Of a stretch of 64,000 bases of DNA, positions 56,731-64,000 are shown piece after piece. This stretch comes from Dokdonella fugitiva. Lineage in GTDB: Bacteria > Pseudomonadota > Gammaproteobacteria > Xanthomonadales > Rhodanobacteraceae. The translations under genes were made by a program, and so were the position numbers. Numbering within the stretch: the first letter of the stretch is position 1; each line of letters opens with the position of its first letter. The notes beneath the pieces are model-generated. The model saw only the letters and a list, made by a program, of their open reading frames with translations. It was not told where the DNA came from and made no database searches. The stretch covers positions 124,001-188,000 of the forward strand of contig NZ_SLWQ01000008.1 in NCBI RefSeq assembly GCF_004342425.1, in the 5' to 3' direction.

Positions 56731-58251
56731 TCAGCGCGGGCACTCCGGCACCTTCAGCGCCTGCCCCGGCTTGATCGGATAGTGCGGTCCGCGCAGGCCG
56801 TTCGCCGCGGCGATCTCGCGGATGCCGCAATGGCCGCTGCGACGCGCGATCGCCGCGAGCGTGTCGCCCTTGCGCACGATGTACGTCCGGTCCTTCGCCC
56901 GCGCCTTCCCCGGCGAACGTGATTGCGCGAGTGCGACCGGCGGCGGTGCAGGCACGATCGCCTCGTGCAGTTCCGCGGCGAGCTCCGGCCACCGGCCAGC
57001 CGCGCAGTCGCGTTCGTACACCTTCTCCAGCCGCTGCGGCACGACGAGCCGCGCGCCGACCGGCTCCTGCTGCTGCGGATCGAGCTGTGGGTTGAGGTTG
57101 CGCAAGGTGCGGAACCAGCCGTCGTGGGCATTGCCGTCCTGGCCGAGGCAGACGGTGAGTTCGGCGATCGACGCCGGCCGCTTCAGCGTGATGCTGCCCG
57201 GCTTGGCCGCGATCTTCGGGAATTCGAGGTTGTAGCGTTCCGGGTGCATGAACAACCATGCCGCCGCGAGCACCATCGGCACGTATTCGCGCGTCTCCTG
57301 CGAGATGCTGCCGTAGACCTCCGGGCTCCAGAACCCCGACGCATTCTCGCCCCGGCCCGCACGCCGCTGCATCGCGCCTTCGCCGCCGTTGTACGCGCCG
57401 ATCACGAGTTCGAGGTTGTTGTTGAAGATCGCGAGCTGCTCGTTGACGTAGGCGGCATTCGCGCGCGCGGCGAGGCGCGGATCGAAACGCCGGTCGAAAC
57501 CGTCGACCGTGGTGAGGCCGAAGCGCAGGCCCGTCGCATACATGAACTGCAGCGGGCCCGATGCGCCCGAGCGCGACACCGCATGCACCTTGCCGCCGGA
57601 TTCCTTGGCGAGCATGCCGAACAGCAGGGCTTCGGGCAGGCCCGCCTTCTCGTATTCGGGCCACATCTGGTAGCGCAGGTACTGGTAGTTCTCGTACGCC
57701 GTCATCAGGTTCGGCCGGTACTGCGTGAGCCATTCCTCCAGCGCGGCCTTGACCGGCCCGTTGAGCGCGATGATGTCGCCGAGTTCGCGTCCCTTGAGCA
57801 GGGTCACCGAGCGGCCGAGCTGTGGCAGCGCGGTCACCACCGGCGAACCTTCGCCGACTTCCCCGGTCGCTTCCGGCGTGGTGGCGCTGGTGTCGCCTTC
57901 GACCGCGAGGTCGGAAGGACTGCCTATGCCCGCGCGCAGCAGCGAATCGAAGCCCGCGACGAAGCGCTGCTCATCGCACTCCTTGACCTGCGCGCACTGC
58001 GTCGCCGCGGCACGCAGGTCGTCGAGCGCCGCCTTCATCTCGGCCTGCGCGCGCGCGGTCTCGCCCGAGCGCGCGAGCGCGAGCCCGGCTTCGTAGCGCC
58101 GGCTGTCCTCGTCGAGTCGCTGGTAGAGCGCGTTCGATTCGTCGTCGGCCTTCGCCTGCGCCGCGCCCGGGCCGCCACGCGGTGCGTTGCCGGCGCACGC
58201 CGCGAGGGCTGCCGCGGCGGCGGCGATGCAGAAGGTGCGATGTCGAAGCAT
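56731..58251 (-). CDS. mltD: Membrane-bound lytic murein transglycosylase D-like lipoprotein
   Basis: Cuts peptidoglycan glycan strands with anhydro-muramyl formation. It has 506 residues. Lipoprotein signal with lipobox ALAACAG (Cys19), a helical region, then an SLT domain (about 200-330) with catalytic Glu217 in MLAKESGGKVHAVSRSGASG, GPLQFMYATG and VIGAYNGGEGAMQRR. A single LysM-like domain closes the protein (about 454-503: YIVRKGDTLAAIARRSGHCG). E. coli MltD has two or more LysM repeats, so this is a short version. Confidence 0.93.
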   Translation of the reverse strand: MLRHRTFCIAAAAAALAACAGNAPRGGPGAAQAKADDESNALYQRLDEDSRRYEAGLALARSGETARAQAEMKAALDDLRAAATQCAQVKECDEQRFVAGFDSLLRAGIGSPSDLAVEGDTSATTPEATGEVGEGSPVVTALPQLGRSVTLLKGRELGDIIALNGPVKAALEEWLTQYRPNLMTAYENYQYLRYQMWPEYEKAGLPEALLFGMLAKESGGKVHAVSRSGASGPLQFMYATGLRFGLTTVDGFDRRFDPRLAARANAAYVNEQLAIFNNNLELVIGAYNGGEGAMQRRAGRGENASGFWSPEVYGSISQETREYVPMVLAAAWLFMHPERYNLEFPKIAAKPGSITLKRPASIAELTVCLGQDGNAHDGWFRTLRNLNPQLDPQQQEPVGARLVVPQRLEKVYERDCAAGRWPELAAELHEAIVPAPPPVALAQSRSPGKARAKDRTYIVRKGDTLAAIARRSGHCGIREIAAANGLRGPHYPIKPGQALKVPECPR

Positions 58252-58355
58252 GGGCGTGCAGCCGTACGTGGAAACGCCGCAAGTTAACCCCATGCGCCAG
58301 CTGCGGCAACCCGCGCGCCGACGCGATGCGCCGCTGCGTCGGCGCGATTCGTCGC

Positions 58356-58361
58356 TACAAT
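58356..58361 (+). promoter_or_regulatory. Putative -10 box of the HerA-like gene
   Basis: TACAAT in GCTACAATCGGCC, 43 bases before the TTG start. No clear -35. Confidence 0.35.
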
Positions 58362-58404
58362 CGGCCGTCATGGCTACGCGTGGCGTGCATCCGGGGAGAA
58401 TCTC

Positions 58405-59889
58405 TTGAGCGACATCCTGATCGGCAAGGGCGACAAGGACGTGTTCCTGCTCGCCAAGTACGCGAACCGCCACGGCATGGTCGCCGGCGCGACCGGCACC
58501 GGCAAATCCGTGTCGCTGATGCTCATGGCGGAAGGCTTTTCGAAGCTCGGCGTGCCGGTGTTCCTCGCCGACGTCAAGGGCGACCTCGCCGGGCTGTCGC
58601 AGCCCGGCGCGATGAACGACAAGCTGAAGGCGCGCATCGACAAGCTCGGCATCGACTGGGCGCCGAGCGCGAGTCCGGTCGTGTTCTGGGACATCTGGGG
58701 CAAGCTCGGCCACCCGGTGCGCACGACCGTGTCGGAGATGGGCCCCAACCTGCTCGCGCGCCTGCTCGAACTCAACGACACGCAATCAGGCGTGCTCGAG
58801 ATCGTGTTCAAGGCCGCCGACGACGACGGCCTGCTGCTGCTCGACCTCAAGGACCTGCGCACACTGCTGTCGTTCGCCGCCGACAACGCGAAGGAACTGT
58901 CGCAGCACTACGGTCTCGTCTCGACGCAGTCGATCGCGGCGATCCAGCGCGCGCTGCTCTCGCTCGAGCAGGCGGGAGGCGACCAGTTCTTCGGCGAACC
59001 CGCGCTCGACCTCGCCGACTTCATGCGCCAGGACATGTCCGGTCGCGGCATCGTCAACATCCTCGCCGCCGACCAGCTCATCCTCAAGCCGAAGCTGTAC
59101 ACCACGTTCCTCTTGTGGATGCTCTCCGAACTGTTCGAGAAGCTGCCGGAAGTCGGCGACCTCGACCAGCCCAAGCTCGTGTTCTTCTTCGACGAGGCGC
59201 ACCTGCTGTTCGACGATGCGCCTGCCGCGCTGCGCCAGCGGGTCGAACAGGTCGTGCGCCTGATCCGCTCGAAGGGCGTCGGCGTCTACTTCTGCTCGCA
59301 GAATCCCGACGACGTGCCCGACGTCGTCCTCGGCCAGATGGGCAACCGCATCCAGCATGCGTTGCGCGCGTTCACGCCGCGCGACCAGAAGGCGGTCAAG
59401 GCCGCGGCGGAGACGTTCGCGCCGAACCCGAAGATCGACGTCGCGCAGGCGATCACCCAACTGGGCGTCGGCGAGGCACTCGTCTCGACCTTGCAGGCCG
59501 GCGGCATACCGATGCCGGTCGAACGCGCGCTGGTTTCGTCGCCCGGCTGTCGCATCGGCACCATCACCGACGCCGAGCGCGCGATGATCCGCTCGCGCTC
59601 GCCGATCGGCACGAAGTACGACACCATGGTCGATCGCGAATCGGCGTTCGAGAAGCTGTCGCAACGCGCCGAACAGGAGGCTGCGTCGGCGCCCGCCGCG
59701 ACGAAGGGCGGCAAGGCGCAGCCCGACGAAGGCAGCGGCTGGACGCAGGCGGCGAAGGACATGGTGTTCGGCACCAAGCGCCGCCAGGGCATGATCGAGG
59801 CGTTCGCGAAGTCCGCCGTGCGCAACGCGGCCGGCCAGCTCGGTCGCTCGCTGCTGCGTGGCGTGCTCGGCTCGTTGATGAGGCGCTGA
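58405..59889 (+). CDS. HerA/YjgR-type (DUF853) P-loop ATPase
   Basis: 494-residue RecA-like ATPase related to HerA helicases and E. coli YjgR. Walker A is VAGATGTGKSVSLMLMAEG with Lys34, then FLADVKGDLAGLSQPG; Walker B is KLVFFFDEAHLLFDDAP; sensor-like VYFCSQNPDDVPDVVLGQMG and an arginine finger region near NRIQHALRAF follow. The C-terminal 80 residues are Gly/Lys-rich linker and helix. Role unproven: DNA processing is known for HerA with NurA, but no nurA is nearby. It starts with TTG behind GGGGAGAA. The next gene follows by 2 bases. Confidence 0.9.
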   Translation: MSDILIGKGDKDVFLLAKYANRHGMVAGATGTGKSVSLMLMAEGFSKLGVPVFLADVKGDLAGLSQPGAMNDKLKARIDKLGIDWAPSASPVVFWDIWGKLGHPVRTTVSEMGPNLLARLLELNDTQSGVLEIVFKAADDDGLLLLDLKDLRTLLSFAADNAKELSQHYGLVSTQSIAAIQRALLSLEQAGGDQFFGEPALDLADFMRQDMSGRGIVNILAADQLILKPKLYTTFLLWMLSELFEKLPEVGDLDQPKLVFFFDEAHLLFDDAPAALRQRVEQVVRLIRSKGVGVYFCSQNPDDVPDVVLGQMGNRIQHALRAFTPRDQKAVKAAAETFAPNPKIDVAQAITQLGVGEALVSTLQAGGIPMPVERALVSSPGCRIGTITDAERAMIRSRSPIGTKYDTMVDRESAFEKLSQRAEQEAASAPAATKGGKAQPDEGSGWTQAAKDMVFGTKRRQGMIEAFAKSAVRNAAGQLGRSLLRGVLGSLMRR

Positions 59890-59891
59890 GC

Positions 59892-61190
59892 ATGGCGACG
59901 TCGCACCGCCCCGGCGTACCGCCCGCGCACGACCGCATCGTTCCGTTCTGGAATCGCCTGCGCGAGATCTCGCTGTACCCGACGCGCTCGGGCGCACTCA
60001 CGACGATCGTCGTGCTCGCCCTCTGCCAGCTCATCGGTTTCCTGCCGCTCGGCTTCATCGGCTGGCTGTTCCAGCTCCTGATCTGGGTCGGCCTGTACAA
60101 GTATGCCTTCGAATGCCTGCGTGCGACCGCGGACGGCCGCCTCGAACCGCCCGAGGTCGCGGTATCCGTGGAGGACAACCTCGGCTGGTCGCAGATCTGG
60201 CTGCAGGTCGCGTTCTTCGCCTTCAACGTGGCCGGCTTCGTGCTGCTCGGGCCGGTCGGCGGTGCGCTCGTGGCGATCTTCCTCGCCATCGCGCTACCGG
60301 GCGCGATCATGTCGCTGGCGATGGAGCAGAACCTCGGCCATGCGCTCAATCCGCTCACCTGGCTCGAGATCATGGGCCGCTTCGGCTGGCCCTACATCGC
60401 GGTGGCCGCGCTGTACGCGGTGTTCAACTTCAGCCAGCACTACGCGCAGGCGCTCGTGGTGCCGATGCTGCCGCCGGTCATCTCGACGCTGGTGTTCCAT
60501 TTCATCACCAACTACGTGGTCGTCGCGACGTTCCACCTCATGGGTTACCTGATCTACCAGTACCACGACGAGATCGGCTACGAACCCGCGGCGAAGACCA
60601 CCCCGCTCGCGCCGCGCCTGCGCGACCCGGACCAGGACCTGCTAGACGAAGCCGCGCGACACGTGCGCGATGGCCAGCCCGAGGCCGCGGCGGAGCTGCT
60701 CGGCGGCCAGCTGCGCGCACGCGGCGGCACCGAGGCGGTCCACGTGCAGTACCGCAAGGTGCTCGGCGTTCTCGGCCGGCACGACGAGTTGCTCCGGCAC
60801 GGCCGCGAATGGGTCGCGGTGCTCGTCGCGCAGGACAAGGACCGCCGCGCGGTCGACGTCGTGCGCGATTGTCAGGAGATCGATCCCGCGTTCCAGCCCG
60901 CCGATCCCGACGACGTCGCGCGCATCGCGCGCACCGCCGTCGAGGCGGGCCAGAGCCAGGTCGCGCTGCGGCTCGTCTCGAGCTGGTACAAGAGCCATCC
61001 GAAGCACCGCGACGTACCCGCGAACTGCCTGCTCGCCGCCAAGCTGCTGGCCGAGCGCATGGGCAAGGACGACACCGCACGCGCTCTGCTCGACCGCGTG
61101 CTGCAGGCGTTTCCGCAGGCGCTCACTGGCGAGGTGGGTGCCTACCGTCGCTTCCTCGACACGCTCGGCGCGCCGCCGGCGCGGGCGTGA
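59892..61190 (+). CDS. DUF4013-like membrane protein with C-terminal TPR-type helices
   Basis: 432 residues. The N-terminal half (about 15-235) has about six hydrophobic helices (for example GALTTIVVLALCQLIGFLPL, LVAIFLAIALPGAIMSLAM). The C-terminal half (about 250-430) is soluble and helical, with repeats of A-x-x-L-L type that look like TPRs (AEAAAELLGGQLRARGG-like). No function assigned. It follows the HerA-like ATPase with 2 bases between stop and start, so they are one operon and possibly one membrane-linked complex (inference). Confidence 0.82.
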   Translation: MATSHRPGVPPAHDRIVPFWNRLREISLYPTRSGALTTIVVLALCQLIGFLPLGFIGWLFQLLIWVGLYKYAFECLRATADGRLEPPEVAVSVEDNLGWSQIWLQVAFFAFNVAGFVLLGPVGGALVAIFLAIALPGAIMSLAMEQNLGHALNPLTWLEIMGRFGWPYIAVAALYAVFNFSQHYAQALVVPMLPPVISTLVFHFITNYVVVATFHLMGYLIYQYHDEIGYEPAAKTTPLAPRLRDPDQDLLDEAARHVRDGQPEAAAELLGGQLRARGGTEAVHVQYRKVLGVLGRHDELLRHGREWVAVLVAQDKDRRAVDVVRDCQEIDPAFQPADPDDVARIARTAVEAGQSQVALRLVSSWYKSHPKHRDVPANCLLAAKLLAERMGKDDTARALLDRVLQAFPQALTGEVGAYRRFLDTLGAPPARA

Positions 61191-61194
61191 CCGC

Positions 61195-62685
61195 TCAGGC
61201 TCCGGCAGCGAGGAGCAGCCTGGCCTTGTCCGCTTCGGCCGAACCCGGCCAGAGGGTGGCGACCTGCGCGAGCGCCGCGCGCGCGGGTCCGTTTTCACGG
61301 CGTTCGTGCAGGTCGCGTGCGACCTGCAGCATCGCCGCCGCGAGGCCGGGCGTCGCCGGCGCACGCGCGGCCAGCCCGCCGAGCAATTCGACCGCGGCGG
61401 CACCCGCACCGATCGTCGGCCAGCAGCGCGCGAGCGCGACCTGCCGTACCGGCGCCAGCGGCAGGCCACGGCCCGGGGCCGCCTTCACGTAGTCGTCGTA
61501 AACGGCCTTCTGTTCGCGCAGGTCGGCTGCCGCCCGCAGCGCGAGGCCGAGCACCGCGCGCGCCGCATCGTCGAGCCGCGGCATGCCCGGTTCGTAACGC
61601 GCGCAGCGGTACAACGCGACGCGTACCGCGAGGTCGTCCGGACGCCGCCCCGCAAGCGGCTCGAGCAAGGCGCGCGCCGCGCCGATCTCGAGTCGGCCGA
61701 CGTGCGCCTGCGCCTGCGCGAGCAGCGCATCGTCCGCGTCCGCCGCTTCGGCGATCGCATCCTCGTCGAGGAACTCGACGCGCTCCCAGCCGAGCCGGCG
61801 CACTGCGAGCGCCAGCACGGCGCCGCAGACGATGCCGCCCGCATGCGCCTCGAACGCGACATTGGAGCCGTGCACGAACGCGAGTTGCAGCACTTCCCAG
61901 CCGAGCCATGCGGGCAGCAGCACGAGCGCCGGTGCCTTGACGTAGTCGAACACGACGAAGAACCACCAGAAGAAGCGCACCTTGCGCCTGCCCCAGAGCA
62001 CGCAGTACGCGCCCATCAGCGAGGCGATCGCGCCCGATGCGCCGACCAGCGAACCCGACTCGCCCCAGTGCCAGGCGAGGCTCGCGAGTGCGGCGCCGGC
62101 GCCACCGAGCAGGTAGACGGCGAGGAACAGGCCATGGCCGAGCGCGCCTTCGACGAGCAGGCCGAGCAGCGCAAGGAAGAGCATGTTGCCGAGCAGGTGG
62201 CCGATGCTGCCGTGCAGGAACATCGAACCGAGGATGCGCGCGGGCGCGATTTCCGACTGGCGCAGCTTCCAGCGCTCGGTGAAGGAGCGGTCCCATAGCC
62301 GGTCGAATTCGGCACGCGCCTCGCGCCACTCGTCGATGCCTCTCGCGTCGGCCGCGAACGCCGTGCCGTCGTGCAATGCGGCGACGAAGGCATCGTCCGA
62401 TTGCAGCACCGCGGCCGCCCGGCGCGGATCGCGCCCGTCGGACGCCAGCCGCTCGAACATGCCGCGGCGTCGATCGTCGACGTGGCGTGCAAGCCAGTCC
62501 CGATAGGCAGGGAACTCCCATTGCGGCAGGCCACGCTCCATGTAGGTGTCGAGCGCGTGCGCCTGCCGCGCGTCGTCGCGCTGCTGCAGGGCGAGGAACA
62601 CGAACGCATTGACGAGGACCAGCGCGAGCGTGACCCAGGGGAAGTTGGCGCGGGTCGGCGCGCGGTGCAATGGCAGGATCAACAC
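61195..62685 (-). CDS. Rhomboid-family intramembrane serine protease with C-terminal helical domain
   Basis: 496 residues. The rhomboid core (about 150-300) shows the oxyanion Asn167 in HGSIGHLLGNMLF, nucleophile Ser217 in LVGASGAIASLMG and His281 in VAFEAHAGGIVCG; an extra helix and a long periplasmic loop lie before it (about 36-145). The C-terminal part (about 310-496) is a soluble helical domain with TPR-like spacing. It should cleave membrane proteins in or near the bilayer. GTG at 62685 was chosen because GGAAGGGG precedes it. It is divergent from greB. Confidence 0.92.
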   Translation of the reverse strand: MLILPLHRAPTRANFPWVTLALVLVNAFVFLALQQRDDARQAHALDTYMERGLPQWEFPAYRDWLARHVDDRRRGMFERLASDGRDPRRAAAVLQSDDAFVAALHDGTAFAADARGIDEWREARAEFDRLWDRSFTERWKLRQSEIAPARILGSMFLHGSIGHLLGNMLFLALLGLLVEGALGHGLFLAVYLLGGAGAALASLAWHWGESGSLVGASGAIASLMGAYCVLWGRRKVRFFWWFFVVFDYVKAPALVLLPAWLGWEVLQLAFVHGSNVAFEAHAGGIVCGAVLALAVRRLGWERVEFLDEDAIAEAADADDALLAQAQAHVGRLEIGAARALLEPLAGRRPDDLAVRVALYRCARYEPGMPRLDDAARAVLGLALRAAADLREQKAVYDDYVKAAPGRGLPLAPVRQVALARCWPTIGAGAAAVELLGGLAARAPATPGLAAAMLQVARDLHERRENGPARAALAQVATLWPGSAEADKARLLLAAGA

Positions 62686-62791
62686 ACCGCGGCCCCTTCC
62701 CGAACAGACGAACGGCGATTCTAACGCCGCACCCCGTGGCACGCGGATGCGGCGATGGTAACGTTCGCGTTTTGCACGGGACGACACTGCA

Positions 62792-63301
62792 ATGAGCCGA
62801 TGGCGACCACCCGCACCGGCTTCGACCGCGATGATCACGCCCGAGGGTCATGCGCGCCTCAAGGCCGAACTCGACGAACTCTGGCGCGTGCGCCGACCCG
62901 AAGTCGTGCGCGCGCTCGCCGCCGCCGCCGCCGAAGGCGACCGGTCCGAGAACGCGGAATACACCTACCGCAAGAAGCAGCTCGGCGAGATCGATCGGCG
63001 CGTGCGTTACCTCGGCAAGCGGCTGGAACACCTGCGCGTCGTCGATACGCCCCCCACTGATCGCGGCGCGGTGTTTTTCGGCGCCTGGCTGCGCCTCGAG
63101 GACGAGGATGGCCACGAACACGCCTATCGCATCGTCGGTCCGGACGAGACCGACGCCGCGCGCGGCTGGATCAGCATCGACTCGCCGCTCGCGCGCGCGG
63201 CGCTGAAGCGGCGCGCAGACGACGAGTTCGAAGCGGAATTGCCGGGGGGACGTCGTTCGTTCGTCGTGCTCGAGGTGCGGTACGGCGCGCCGCTCGACTG
63301 A
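62792..63301 (+). CDS. greB: Transcription elongation factor GreB
   Basis: Stimulates cleavage of backtracked RNA by RNA polymerase. It has 169 residues. The coiled-coil tip carries the two acidic residues in [20 protein letters not shown], and the C-terminal domain follows ([20 protein letters not shown]). The positive surface and EYTYRKK run fit GreB rather than GreA. The ATG at 62792 ([11 protein letters not shown]) matches the usual N-terminus in this order; an internal Met14 is less likely. Confidence 0.95.
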   Translation: MSRWRPPAPASTAMITPEGHARLKAELDELWRVRRPEVVRALAAAAAEGDRSENAEYTYRKKQLGEIDRRVRYLGKRLEHLRVVDTPPTDRGAVFFGAWLRLEDEDGHEHAYRIVGPDETDAARGWISIDSPLARAALKRRADDEFEAELPGGRRSFVVLEVRYGAPLD

Positions 63302-63418
63302 GCGCTCACGTCACCGTATCTCAGGCATTGCCTGCGCTTCGTGCGGTGTGGGCTTGGCGGCCCACCTGGTGCCCTGCCCGCCCCCGGCGGCGCACGGACG
63401 ACTTCCAGGCACGCGGCC

Positions 63419-63511
63419 GTCATTCCGCGAAAGCGGGAATCCATCGCGCTCTGCTCTTGAAGCCGCCAGAAGAGCGAAAAGAAAAAGGCTTCCGGCTTTC
63501 GCGGAAATGAC
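63419..63511. repeat. REPIN-like inverted element
   Basis: Arms GTCATTCCGCGAAAGCGGGA (63419-63438) and, facing it, TTCCGGCTTTCGCGGAAATG (63490-63509, then AC) enclose about 50 bases. Each arm is itself partly palindromic. A single diverged copy is at 24890-24921. Confidence 0.65.
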
Positions 63512-63593
63512 GCCGGGTAGGCGTCGTGTTGCCGCCGCGGCGTGCGGAGGGACCCGCCGCCATGCGGCCGCGTCCCGCCCCGCGGCTCCAATG

Positions 63594-63617
63594 AAAAGGG
63601 CGGCCGAAGCCGCCCTT
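63594..63617 (-). terminator. Terminator of the right-edge gene
   Basis: On the minus strand AAGGGCGGCTTCGGCCGCCC forms a perfect stem, then TTTT. It lies 21 bases past the stop of the partial GyrI-like gene. Confidence 0.75.
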
Positions 63618-63638
63618 CATCGTTCGCTGCGATCGTGC

Positions 63639-64000
63639 TCAGCGCGTGATCGGCAGGTACACGCGATAGACCTCCTGGTCGACCGGCGTGTCGGGCTCGG
63701 ACATGAACTCGTCCCAGAAGCGACCGACGCCACCTTCGCTGTAACGGTAGCCGTGCGTCTCCGCGTACGCCTTCTGGTTGAGGCGGATCAGCGGCAACTG
63801 CGCCGCGCTGCCCGTGTACTCGGTGTAGAGCGCCGTGCCCTGGTACCACAGCGCCGCGCGCACGTTGCCGTCGACCACGAGGTAGCCCTTGTTGTCCTTC
63901 TCGCCCGGGCCGTAGGTCTTCGGCTGGCCGCTCTCGTCGACGCCTTCGTCGCTCTGGTTCGGCACCGGCGTCTCGATGTTGTAGGTCTGCCCGTCGAGCG
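63639..64000 (-). CDS. Partial gene, C-terminal GyrI-like/effector-binding fold
   Basis: Only the last 120 codons are in the window; the N-terminus is beyond the right edge. The closing part, RFWDEFMSEPDTPVDQEVYR followed by VYLPITR, resembles the end of GyrI-like or AraC effector-binding domains, which bind small molecules. Before it, IRLNQKAYAETHGYRYSEGG fits the same fold. Whether a DNA-binding domain or signal peptide precedes it cannot be seen. A terminator follows the stop. Confidence 0.65.
   Translation of the reverse strand, partial: LDGQTYNIETPVPNQSDEGVDESGQPKTYGPGEKDNKGYLVVDGNVRAALWYQGTALYTEYTGSAAQLPLIRLNQKAYAETHGYRYSEGGVGRFWDEFMSEPDTPVDQEVYRVYLPITR

Larger units (their letters stand above)
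63302..63638. other. Intergenic region with palindromic repeat and terminator
   Basis: 337 bases between convergent genes. No gene seen. It contains the inverted repeat element at 63419-63511 and the terminator at 63594-63617. Confidence 0.6.

Overview
The window is about 64 kb of very GC-rich, densely coding bacterial chromosome. Gene content and order point to a gammaproteobacterium of the Lysobacterales (Xanthomonadales), probably near Rhodanobacteraceae or Dokdonella. The reasons are the fimV-truA-trpFBA-accD block with asd, aroC and prmB beside it, a CXXC-type CnoX, REP-like intergenic palindromes, and secreted proteins sharing a D-x-I-F-A-x-G-F-D motif. The lineage call is inference from family and layout memory; no search was run. 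I recognised no rRNA, tRNA, insertion sequence, integrase, prophage or CRISPR array.

Layout. 1-4.8 kb: a secreted alpha/beta hydrolase (cut by the window edge), then a beta-propeller sensor kinase and its LuxR-type regulator. 4.8-16 kb: the leuS / GST / lptE / holA / nadD // rsfS / rlmH housekeeping block on the minus strand, interrupted by a plus-strand insert (DEAD-box helicase, acetyltransferase, plastocyanin-like protein). 16-25 kb: secreted and regulatory genes: an S74 auto-chaperone surface protein, a small motif-tagged protein, an amidohydrolase, a membrane protein/XRE pair with its own promoter-operator, CnoX, a PAS-AraC regulator divergent from an M9 collagenase. 25-32.6 kb: an MFS exporter, a hotdog-fold protein, a small unknown cluster (GNAT-like, TIGR03032, P-loop kinase), a Ser/Thr kinase with a formylglycine-enzyme-like sensor, and DUF502. 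33-41.7 kb: two tandem M13 peptidases, a secreted NxxGxxAF repeat protein and RapA. 41.8-54.3 kb: a long minus-strand metabolic block (prmB, aroC, 2-hydroxyacid dehydrogenase, asd, fimV, truA, trpF, trpB, trpA, accD, SGNH hydrolase). 54.4-64 kb: SCO/psd, MltD-type transglycosylase, HerA-like ATPase with a DUF4013-like membrane protein, rhomboid protease, GreB and a partial GyrI-like gene.

How it fits together. Most of the window is core biology: tRNA charging, LPS assembly, NAD synthesis, ribosome maturation and silencing, tryptophan, chorismate and aspartate-family synthesis, fatty-acid initiation, phosphatidylethanolamine synthesis and transcription recovery. Set into it are lineage-type accessory genes for the envelope and outside: collagenase, M13 peptidases, the copper-domain protein, the S74 protein and the motif-tagged proteins. 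The least explained signals are the shared IFA-x-GFD motif in three exported proteins, the non-phage S74 protein paired with one of them, the duplicated domain behind the plastocyanin module, and several families of intergenic palindromes. Sequence GC skew opens many long antisense reading frames; these were treated as shadows.
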